A stretch of 5,088 nt of DNA from Myxococcaceae bacterium (lineage in GTDB: Bacteria; Myxococcota; Myxococcia; Myxococcales; Myxococcaceae), in assembly GCA_018262385.1 (NCBI GenBank), contig JAGSPQ010000364.1, forward strand, positions 1 to 5,088, given 5' to 3'. Under the pieces are notes generated by a model. It was not told where the DNA came from and did not search any database. It saw nothing but the letters and a program-made list of their open reading frames with translations. The position numbers and the translations under genes were made by a program. Shown here piece by piece: positions 1 through 5,088 of the stretch (position 1 is its first letter; every line of letters starts with the position of its first letter).

Positions 1-1
1 G

Positions 2-400
2 GACTTGCACCTCGGCCAGGTCCTCCGCGAAGAGGGCGAGTGGCGCATCTTCGACTTCGAGGGCGAGCCCGGCCGCGCGCTCCAGCAACGGAGGGAGAAG
101 CAGACCCCCCTCAAGGACGTCGCCGCGCTCCTCAGATCTCTGGGCTACGCGGCGGCCGTCTCGGAGCGGGCGGGCAAACCGGTCCCGGCCTTTGCTGGGA
201 AAGCTCGAAAGGCGTTCCTCGACGGATACCTCGCGTCGGTCGAGGGAACAGATCTCTTGCCGAGCGGCCGCGGGGATGCGATGGCCCTGTTGCACGCGAT
301 GGAGCTCGAGAAGGCGCTGTACGAGGTCCGCTACGAGATGAGCAACCGCCCGGACTGGGCGGACATCCCCGTCGCGGTGCTGCTGGAGGGGGCACCATGA
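2..400 (+). CDS. Maltokinase, C-terminal part (5' truncated by window edge)
   Basis: Partial gene: the frame is open from the window edge and ends at TGA 398-400, giving 132 visible residues. Maltokinase (Mak/Pep2; also the C-terminal half of TreS-Mak fusions) phosphorylates maltose with ATP to maltose 1-phosphate, the cytoplasmic donor for GlgE glucan synthesis. The visible start DLHLGQVL is the catalytic-loop end of the HGDLHLGQ signature of this aminoglycoside-phosphotransferase-like kinase fold. FDFEGEP, with its Asp at 53-55, is the metal-binding DFG-equivalent. The tail ELEKALYEVRYEMSNRPDW (NRPDW at 344-358) is the typical C-terminal helix of maltokinases. Its stop overlaps the glgB start as ATGA, so the two are probably translationally coupled. 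Whether a TreS domain precedes it cannot be seen, so I give no symbol. The kinase assignment is strong; maltose as substrate rests on family resemblance and on the glgB neighbour. Confidence 0.88.
   Translation, partial: DLHLGQVLREEGEWRIFDFEGEPGRALQQRREKQTPLKDVAALLRSLGYAAAVSERAGKPVPAFAGKARKAFLDGYLASVEGTDLLPSGRGDAMALLHAMELEKALYEVRYEMSNRPDWADIPVAVLLEGAP
385..389 (+). promoter_or_regulatory. Shine-Dalgarno site of glgB
   Basis: GGAGG, followed by further G residues, lies 7 nt before ATG 397. It sits inside the last codons of the maltokinase gene. It decides the glgB start: the frame is open back to position 40, but that upstream extension of 119 codons overlaps the maltokinase gene and reads as a low-complexity Arg/Gly/Pro shadow, whereas ATG 397 begins family-like sequence. 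Confidence 0.8.
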
Positions 401-2589
401 GACAGCCGCAGTCGAAGGAGCAGGTGGACCAGGAGATCCGCCGGGTGGTCGCGCTCGCGCACCCGGATCCGCACTCGGTGCTCGGGGTCCACGAGGACGG
501 CGACGGCGTGGTGGTCCGCGCGTTCCGGCCGGACGCCGAGGCGATCGCGATCTTCCCCGACTTCGGCGGCTCTATCCCGATGGAGCACCGCCAGGGCGGC
601 GTCTTCGAGGCGCGGCTGAACAACCGGCGCGAGGTCTTCTCGTACCTGTTGGAGGTGCGGTACCCGGGCGGGCGGGTGTTCCGCCTGAGAGATCCGTACA
701 GCTTCGCGCCGACGCTGGGCGAGATGGACCTCTACTTCGCCGGCCAGGGGCGGCACGAGCGGCTCTGGGAGCGGATGGGGGCGCACCCCATCCACCACGG
801 CGGCCACAGCGGCGTGGCGTTCGCGGTGTGGGCGCCGACGGCGGACGGCGTCTCGGTGGTGGGCGACTTCAACTCCTGGGACGGGCGGCTGCACCCGATG
901 CGGTCCCTCGGCGCATCCGGGATCTGGGAGCTGTTCATCCCCGACGTCTCCGACGGAGCCCGCTACAAGTTCGAGATCCGGCCCCGCGGCGGCGGGATGC
1001 CCTTCCTCAAGTCCGATCCGTTCGGCTTCCGGATGGAGCACCCTCCCCTCACCGCCTCGGTCGTCCACAACCTCGGCAACTACCGGTGGCACGACTCCGA
1101 CTGGATGACCCGGCGCACCGTCGGGATCGACGGGCCGGTGTCGATCTACGAGCTCCACGCCGCGTCGTGGAAGCGGGTGCCGGAGGAAGACCACCGCGCA
1201 CTGACCTGGCGCGAGCTGGCGGTGCAGGTCGCCGATCACGCCGTCGCGCTCGGCTTCACCCACGTCGAGCTGATGCCGGTCGCCGAGCATCCGTTCGGCG
1301 GCTCGTGGGGCTACCAGGTCGGCGGCTACTACGCGCCCACCGCCCGCCACGGACACCCGGACGACTTCCGCTTCTTCGTCGATCACCTCCACAGCCGCGG
1401 GCTGGGCGTGATCATCGACTGGGTCCCCGGCCACTTCCCCCGGGACGCCTTCGCGCTCGCCAACTTCGACGGCACCTCGCTCTACGAGCACTCCGATCCC
1501 CGCCAGGGCGCCCACCCCGACTGGGGCACGCTGATCTTCAACTTCGGTCGCAATGAAGTTCGCAACTTCCTGCTCGCCAACGCGCTCTTCTGGCTGGCCG
1601 AGTACCACGTCGACGGGCTGCGGGTGGACGCGGTCGCCTCGATGCTCTACCTCGACTACTCGCGCCGCGAGGGCGAGTGGGTCCCCAACATGTACGGGGG
1701 CCGCGAGAACCTCGAGGTGATCGGCTTCCTGCGCGAGTTCAACGAGCTCGTCCGCCGCAACTTCCCCACCGCGATGGTCCTCGCCGAAGAGTCCACCGCC
1801 TGGCCGGGAGTCAGCCGCCCCGTCTCCGAAGGCGGGCTCGGCTTCACCCACAAGTGGAACATGGGGTGGATGCACGACACCCTGAAGTACTTCTCGAAGG
1901 ATCCGATCCACCGCCAGCACCACCACCACGATCTGACCTTCGGCCTGCTCTACGCGTTCAGCGAGAACTTCGTCCTCCCGCTCTCCCACGACGAGGTGGT
2001 GCACGGGAAAGGGGCGCTGGTCTCGAAGATGCCCGGAGACGAGTGGCAGCGGTTCGCCAACCTCCGCGCGCTCTACGCCTGGATGTGGTGCCACCCGGGC
2101 AAGAAGCTGCTCTTCATGGGCGGCGAGTTCGGCCAGACCTCCGAGTGGAAGGCCGACGGCAGCCTCGATTGGCACCTGCTCCAGTACCCGATCCACGCCC
2201 GGCTGCAGGACTTCCTCTCCCGGCTCAACGCGCTCTACCGCGCCCAGCCGGCCCTGCATCAGATCGACTTCCACCCCGACGGGTTCCGCTGGGTCCAGGC
2301 CGACATGGCCGAGCTCAACACCTACGCGTTCATCCGCCGCTCGCGGTCCGAAGGACAGGAGCTGCTGGTGGTGGCCAACCTCTCGCCGCTGGTCCGGGAG
2401 GACTACCGGGTGGGCTGCCCGTCGCCCGGAATCTGGCGCGAGCTGCTCAGCTCCGACGCCCGGGAGTTCGGCGGCTCGGGGGTGACCAACGAGCAGACCG
2501 TCGCCGAGTCGGTGCCGTGGGACGGCCAGCCGGCATCGCTGCGGATGCGGCTGCCTCCGCTGGGCGTGAGCATCTGGCAGCGCGCCTGA
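397..2589 (+). CDS. glgB: 1,4-alpha-glucan branching enzyme GlgB (GH13)
   Basis: Complete 730-residue protein, close to the 728 of E. coli GlgB. It cuts alpha-1,4-glucan chains and rejoins them through alpha-1,6 bonds, branching cytoplasmic glycogen. Residues about 15-115 form the N1 module and about 130-225 a CBM48 module (FAVWAPTADGVSVVGDFNSWDG). The GH13 barrel follows with GSWGYQVGGYYAPT near 302-315. The conserved regions are complete: region I IIDWVPGH (D341, H346), region II GLRVDAVASM (nucleophile D411), region III LAEEST (acid/base E464) and region IV LSHDEVVHGK (H531, D532). Spacings between these catalytic residues equal those of E. coli D335, D405, E458 and D526. Residues about 626-730 are the C-terminal beta-sandwich. 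Start ATG 397 is set by a good GGAGG and the ATGA overlap with maltokinase, which suggests coupling to the GlgE pathway. A run of four His (508-511) falls where relatives have a shorter His pair. No lesion is seen. Confidence 0.98.
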   Translation: MRQPQSKEQVDQEIRRVVALAHPDPHSVLGVHEDGDGVVVRAFRPDAEAIAIFPDFGGSIPMEHRQGGVFEARLNNRREVFSYLLEVRYPGGRVFRLRDPYSFAPTLGEMDLYFAGQGRHERLWERMGAHPIHHGGHSGVAFAVWAPTADGVSVVGDFNSWDGRLHPMRSLGASGIWELFIPDVSDGARYKFEIRPRGGGMPFLKSDPFGFRMEHPPLTASVVHNLGNYRWHDSDWMTRRTVGIDGPVSIYELHAASWKRVPEEDHRALTWRELAVQVADHAVALGFTHVELMPVAEHPFGGSWGYQVGGYYAPTARHGHPDDFRFFVDHLHSRGLGVIIDWVPGHFPRDAFALANFDGTSLYEHSDPRQGAHPDWGTLIFNFGRNEVRNFLLANALFWLAEYHVDGLRVDAVASMLYLDYSRREGEWVPNMYGGRENLEVIGFLREFNELVRRNFPTAMVLAEESTAWPGVSRPVSEGGLGFTHKWNMGWMHDTLKYFSKDPIHRQHHHHDLTFGLLYAFSENFVLPLSHDEVVHGKGALVSKMPGDEWQRFANLRALYAWMWCHPGKKLLFMGGEFGQTSEWKADGSLDWHLLQYPIHARLQDFLSRLNALYRAQPALHQIDFHPDGFRWVQADMAELNTYAFIRRSRSEGQELLVVANLSPLVREDYRVGCPSPGIWRELLSSDAREFGGSGVTNEQTVAESVPWDGQPASLRMRLPPLGVSIWQRA

Positions 2590-2599
2590 AGCAACCGCG

Positions 2600-3121
2600 C
2601 TACTTCGCCGAAGCGCCGAGCGAAGCGACCCACTGCGCCGGCAGCGCCGCGGCGGTGGCCCCGCGGATCAGCGCCTCGACGAACCGGGGGCTGATCGGCC
2701 CTTCGGTGCTCTGCCGCTGGGGGTTGGTCGCGAAGGCGGTCGCGTCGATCACCTTGTCGCCGACCTTCACCTTCACCGGCCGCTCGACCGACATCCCGGT
2801 CACGCCGCCTTCCTTGTGGGCGATGATCGGCCAGTCGAGCTCGGAGATCTCGAACAGCCGGCCGAATACCGACTGGCCCGGCTGATCGACCAACCCGGCC
2901 ACCCGCCCACCCCACCAGCGGGAAGGAAAGTCGTACGCCAGCGCCACGTCGATCGCCTCGGCCAGCTCGCCGGTGGGCAGATCGAAGAAGTCGTACGCGT
3001 GCTGGGCTCGCCACTCGAGAAACGCGGCGCGGTCGAGAATGGTCGAGTACGCGAAATACCGCCGCATCCCCTTCCCCGCACTCTCGCGGGCCTTCATCAC
3101 CTGGTCGTAATGAGAATCCAT
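2600..3121 (-). CDS. Gamma-glutamylcyclotransferase-like (AIG2/GGCT-fold) protein
   Basis: A 173-residue soluble protein with the GGCT/AIG2 layout. Near the N-terminus is YFAYSTILD (22-30), in the place of the family's YFAYGSN loop. A central GRVAGLVDQPGQSVFGRLFEI (72-92) matches the WGVLYEL-type strand. HKEGG follows, whose E104 occupies the position of the catalytic Glu (LDxxEG). The tail SPRFVEALIRGATAAALPAQWVASL (144-168) is the typical C-terminal helix pair. Family members convert gamma-glutamyl-amino acids or glutathione to 5-oxoproline, but substrates vary and many are uncharacterised, so no substrate is assigned. ATG 3121 lies 3 nt after the regulator's stop with an AGGGA 6 nt upstream. 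An internal ATG at 3067 (residue 19) would begin directly at the family domain, but the G/A-rich tract before it is too close to be an ideal ribosome binding site. It is last in its gene set and convergent with glgB. Confidence 0.8.
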   Translation of the reverse strand: MDSHYDQVMKARESAGKGMRRYFAYSTILDRAAFLEWRAQHAYDFFDLPTGELAEAIDVALAYDFPSRWWGGRVAGLVDQPGQSVFGRLFEISELDWPIIAHKEGGVTGMSVERPVKVKVGDKVIDATAFATNPQRQSTEGPISPRFVEALIRGATAAALPAQWVASLGASAK

Positions 3122-3124
3122 CGC

Positions 3125-3691
3125 TTATCCCTGGCTCGACTTGAAGACCCCGAACATCCCCGCCACATCCAGGCGTGAGGTCTTGAGGAACATCTTCAGC
3201 GCCCGCTCGGTCTGCTCGGCCAGCGAGGCCATCTTGTTCAGCCGGGCCAGCCGATCCCTGGGGACCTTACCGGCCTGCTCGGCCAGCCGCTTGGCTTCCA
3301 CCAGGTCGGCGCGGATGCGGGCGATGAAGGCGAACTCGCGCTCCTCGATCACCCGGCGGGCCATCTTCATCAGATCCGTCTCGGCCCGGTAACGCCAGGA
3401 GGCGTCCCCCGGGGTCCGGACCCGCAGGATCACGCCCCACCGCTCGAGATCGCGCAGCAGCATCGACACCCCGCCCTTCGACAGCTCGAGGTCGGTCTCG
3501 ATCTCGGCGGCGGTGAGGGCGGCGTCGCGCAGGTAGAGCAGCGCCCAGACCCGGCCCTGGTTGCGCTTGAACCCCCAGAACTCGATCACGTTGCCGACCG
3601 CGTCGACCGCGACCGCTTCCCATTGCTCGAGGCGCTCGGCCTCCGCGTCGGGGTCGGCGGACGCGGTCTTGTTCCACAGGTAGCCCTTCAT
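3125..3691 (-). CDS. GbsR/MarR-family winged-helix transcriptional regulator
   Basis: A 188-residue protein resembling the GbsR-type branch of MarR regulators (COG1510-like). After a charged N-terminal helix, VIEFWGFKRNQGRVWALLYL (35-54) opens the winged-helix domain. AAEIETDLELSKGGVSMLLRDLERWGVI (61-88) is the helix-turn-helix, with SKGGVSMLLRDL as recognition helix. VRTPGDASWRYRAE (91-104) is the beta-wing. Residues about 105-175 are predicted helices, likely for dimerisation and effector binding. Known members such as Bacillus GbsR and OpuAR repress osmoprotectant genes; what this one senses or controls is not shown. ATG 3691 has AAGGTG 8 nt upstream, overlapped by a short inverted repeat. 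Downstream it is 3 nt from the GGCT-like gene and upstream 37 nt from the prenyl synthase, so control of its own operon is plausible but inferred. No signal peptide or membrane segment is seen. Confidence 0.88.
   Translation of the reverse strand: MKGYLWNKTASADPDAEAERLEQWEAVAVDAVGNVIEFWGFKRNQGRVWALLYLRDAALTAAEIETDLELSKGGVSMLLRDLERWGVILRVRTPGDASWRYRAETDLMKMARRVIEEREFAFIARIRADLVEAKRLAEQAGKVPRDRLARLNKMASLAEQTERALKMFLKTSRLDVAGMFGVFKSSQG
3128..3132 (-). promoter_or_regulatory. Shine-Dalgarno site of the GGCT-like gene
   Basis: AGGGA on the minus strand, 6 nt before ATG 3121, lies within the last codons of the regulator gene and just ahead of its TAA (3125-3127). It favours start 3121 and translational coupling of the two genes. 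Confidence 0.55.
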
Positions 3692-3697
3692 CTGGGC

Positions 3698-3721
3698 GGC
3701 ACCTTAGTCGCAACCCGTGCC
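3698..3721 (-). repeat. Short inverted repeat over the regulator's ribosome binding site
   Basis: On the minus strand GGCAC (3717-3721) and GTGCC (3698-3702) are exact reverse complements separated by 14 nt, in the 37-nt gap between the prenyl synthase and the regulator. The inner arm overlaps the AAGGTG ribosome binding site (3700-3705). It could be an operator half-site pair or a weak RNA stem hiding the ribosome binding site. Five-bp arms in such GC-rich DNA also arise by chance. Confidence 0.3.
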
Positions 3722-3728
3722 CAAGCGC

Positions 3729-4757
3729 TCACGCCGCGCCCTTGAGCGCCAGCCCGCGGGCGACGGTGCGGGCCCAGCCGACCAGCTGCGCCCCCCCGGG
3801 GGCCTGGGCGTACTCGCCCAGCGCCTCGACCGCGCTCGCCAGCTCGGCCTCCATCTGCACCACCGCCTCGTCGAGCGCGCCGGTGCACAGCAGCGCGGTG
3901 CCCAGCTCGCGCGCCTTCTCGGCCGAGACGGAAGGAAAGCCCCACGCCTCCTGGAAGCGCTTCTTCAGCCGGGCGTCCTTCCCGACCGCGAGGAGGATCG
4001 GCAGCGACGGCGTCTTCGACTGGATGTCGGCGTACTGCGGCTTGCCCTCGTCGGTGCCGGTGACGTCGCGAATGTCGTCCGCCATCTGGAAGGCGATCCC
4101 CAGCCTTCGCCCGAAACCGTCGAAGCACTCGCCCGCGCGCGGGTCGCCGCCCATCGTCGCCGCCCCCAGCCCGCACCAGCCGAACAGCGAGCCGGTCTTT
4201 CCCTCGGCGATGCTGCGCAGGCAACCCAGCGGCAGCGCGAGGTTCCCGCGCGCCTCGACCTCGGCGATCGCCGCCCGGGTCATCTCGCCGATCACCTTCA
4301 GCGCCGAGGCGGTCAGCCGGGGATCGACCTCGGACAGCCGCAGCAGCGCGCCCGACAGCAGCAGATCGCCCGACATCACCGCGACGATGTTGCCCCACCG
4401 GGCGTTCACCGTGGGGCGGCCGCGGCGGAACATCCCCGCGTCGATCACGTCGTCGTGGAGCAGGCTCGCCGAGTGGATCAGCTCGGCCGCCGCGGCGACC
4501 TCGACCAGCTTGCCCGGCGGCACCCCGACGGTGTCGCCGAAGATCCGCACCAGCAGGGGCCGGGCCCGCTTGCCGCCGCCGCCCAGGCACAGGTGCCGGG
4601 CCGCGGTGAGCAGGGTCTGCGAAGGGGGCACGCTCTCGCCGCCCAGCTCTGCGATCAGCGACCGCTCGACGTCGACGAGGAAGTCCTGGAAGGCCAAGGC
4701 AGGATTCATGGCCTTCATATAGTTCACGCGGTCTTGAACTGCATGACCTTCGTGCAC
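3729..4757 (-). CDS. Trans-polyprenyl diphosphate synthase (polyprenyl synthetase family)
   Basis: This class I prenyl synthase condenses isopentenyl diphosphate onto an allylic diphosphate to make all-trans polyprenyl chains, for quinone side chains or other isoprenoids. Counting from GTG 4757 (342 residues), GGGGKRARP (59-67) binds diphosphate and LLHDDVIDAGMFRRGRPT (99-116) contains the first DDxxD (D102, D103, D106) and the RRG arginines. GKTGSLF (186-192) and FQMADDIRD (223-231) follow, the latter with the second DDxxD (D227, D228, D231). SKTPSLPILLA (247-257) is the conserved K-x-x-L-P segment. All catalytic motifs are intact. Small residues (A97, S98) sit 5 and 4 before the first DDxxD, where short-chain farnesyl synthases often carry aromatics, so a longer product is likelier. 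The start is uncertain: ATG 4718 (329 residues) or ATG 4707-4709 (326 residues, MNPALAF) begin closer to family sequence, and none of the candidates has a good ribosome binding site. IspB, IspA-like or HepT-like roles cannot be separated, so no symbol is given. Confidence 0.93.
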   Translation of the reverse strand: MHEGHAVQDRVNYMKAMNPALAFQDFLVDVERSLIAELGGESVPPSQTLLTAARHLCLGGGGKRARPLLVRIFGDTVGVPPGKLVEVAAAAELIHSASLLHDDVIDAGMFRRGRPTVNARWGNIVAVMSGDLLLSGALLRLSEVDPRLTASALKVIGEMTRAAIAEVEARGNLALPLGCLRSIAEGKTGSLFGWCGLGAATMGGDPRAGECFDGFGRRLGIAFQMADDIRDVTGTDEGKPQYADIQSKTPSLPILLAVGKDARLKKRFQEAWGFPSVSAEKARELGTALLCTGALDEAVVQMEAELASAVEALGEYAQAPGGAQLVGWARTVARGLALKGAA

Positions 4758-4769
4758 CGCGCCTGCTTT

Positions 4770-4783
4770 CGCCCATCAGGGCG
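4770..4783. repeat. Small hairpin between the permease and prenyl synthase genes
   Basis: CGCCC and GGGCG flank a 4-nt loop (perfect 5-bp stem, extendable by G-T pairs) in the 33-nt gap. On the transcribed minus strand it is followed by A-rich GAAAGCAGG rather than a T run, so it does not look like an intrinsic terminator. It may be incidental or a minor transcript-stability element. Confidence 0.3.
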
Positions 4784-4790
4784 GGCCGGC

Positions 4791-5087
4791 TCACTCCGCG
4801 CGCATCGCCTCGATCGGGTCCAGCCGGGCGGCGCGGGCGGCCGGGTAGATGCCGAAGATCAGGCCGACCCCGGAGCTCATCGCCAGCGACAGCACCACCG
4901 CCCAGGTCGGCACCGAGGTGTACAGCCCGAGGGTCCACCGCCCGAGGAAGGCGATCCCGAAGCCGGCCCCGATGCCGATCACGCCTCCCACCAGCGAGAG
5001 CACCACCGCCTCGGTGGCGAACTGGAACAGGATCCGGCGGCGGGTCGCGCCCAGCGCCTTGCGGACCCCGATCTCTTTGGTCCGCTC
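4791..5087 (-). CDS. MacB/FtsX-type ABC transporter permease, C-terminal end (5' truncated by window edge)
   Basis: The frame is open from the window edge to TGA (4791-4793), giving 98 visible residues. The first visible part, [20 protein letters not shown], is the signature cytoplasmic loop of the FtsX/MacB permease domain. It is followed by a hydrophobic helix [23 protein letters not shown], a short periplasmic turn ([10 protein letters not shown]), a last helix [19 protein letters not shown] and the classic terminus [16 protein letters not shown]. Such permeases sit in the inner membrane with a MacB/LolD-like ATPase and often a MacA-like periplasmic partner. They act as mechanotransmission machines or exporters of peptides, macrolides, lipoproteins or siderophores; the cargo here cannot be told. 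A GTG at 5004-5006 could look like a start, but the family sequence clearly continues upstream of it. It lies 33 nt before the longest prenyl synthase ORF, on the same strand. Confidence 0.93.
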   Translation of the reverse strand, partial: ERTKEIGVRKALGATRRRILFQFATEAVVLSLVGGVIGIGAGFGIAFLGRWTLGLYTSVPTWAVVLSLAMSSGVGLIFGIYPAARAARLDPIEAMRAE

Positions 5088-5088
5088 G

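Noticed and set aside
40..396. In-frame upstream extension of glgB by 119 codons
   Set aside because: It lies in a different frame over the maltokinase gene, is Arg/Gly/Pro-rich with no family resemblance, and a good ribosome binding site precedes ATG 397.
1918..1929. Four-histidine run in GlgB as a metal site or tag
   Set aside because: It falls in a conserved, His-containing segment of branching enzymes (before DLTFGLLYAFSENF) and is best seen as ordinary variation.
331..2274. Very long open frame (647 codons) antisense to glgB
   Set aside because: It mirrors the glgB codons in a GC-rich gene where stop codons are rare on the opposite strand. The translation is Val/Glu/Arg/Pro-rich with no recognisable domain.
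2603..2625. Stem CTTCGC/GCGAAG as a terminator for glgB
   Set aside because: A 6-bp stem with an 11-nt loop, no T run on either strand, and located in the coding end of the opposing gene.
2647..2666. CCGCGG repeated twice near the end of the GGCT-like gene as a hairpin or site
   Set aside because: CCGCGG is a self-palindrome common in GC-rich coding sequence, and it sits in codons with no other supporting signal.
1677..2885. Long plus-strand frame running out of glgB over the GGCT-like gene
   Set aside because: It is a shadow frame of Arg/Pro/Leu-rich sequence crossing two confidently assigned genes, with no domain.
3688..4938. 416-codon minus-strand frame over the prenyl synthase
   Set aside because: It is an Arg/Gly-rich shadow, while the alternative frame carries both DDxxD motifs and all conserved prenyl synthase segments.

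Overview
The window is a stretch of high-GC bacterial chromosome, densely coding, with G or C at almost every third codon position. It reads as ordinary housekeeping and metabolic territory. I see no mobile element, CRISPR array, RNA gene or phage gene. The protein style and gene mix (a maltokinase-GlgB pair, a MacB/FtsX permease, a polyprenyl synthase, a GbsR/MarR regulator) would fit a GC-rich myxobacterium or another former deltaproteobacterium, but this is an inference from general resemblance only.

Left half, plus strand (1-2589): the 3' end of a maltokinase-type gene, which may be the C-terminal part of a TreS-maltokinase fusion. It overlaps by ATGA with a complete glgB encoding a 730-residue 1,4-alpha-glucan branching enzyme. 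This is the usual coupling of the trehalose -> maltose -> maltose 1-phosphate -> glucan (GlgE) route: maltokinase makes the activated maltosyl donor and GlgB branches the resulting alpha-glucan. GlgE and TreS themselves are not in view.

Right half, minus strand (5088 down to 2600): four co-directional genes. In transcription order they are the C-terminus of a MacB/FtsX-type ABC transporter permease, a class I trans-polyprenyl diphosphate synthase with both aspartate-rich motifs, a GbsR/MarR-family winged-helix regulator, and a divergent gamma-glutamylcyclotransferase-like protein. Gaps are 33, 37 and 3 nt (counted from the longest synthase ORF), so the last three could be one transcript, with the regulator and the cyclotransferase-like gene translationally coupled. 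This set meets glgB tail to tail with 10 bp between stop codons and no recognisable terminator.

No stretch above 300 bp lacks a gene. The points worth a second look are modest: the altered nucleotide-loop-like signature of the cyclotransferase homologue, its coupling to a GbsR-type regulator behind a prenyl synthase, a small inverted repeat over the regulator's ribosome binding site, the unclear start of the prenyl synthase, and the almost absent spacer between the convergent operons. I found no convincing evidence of a wholly new system.
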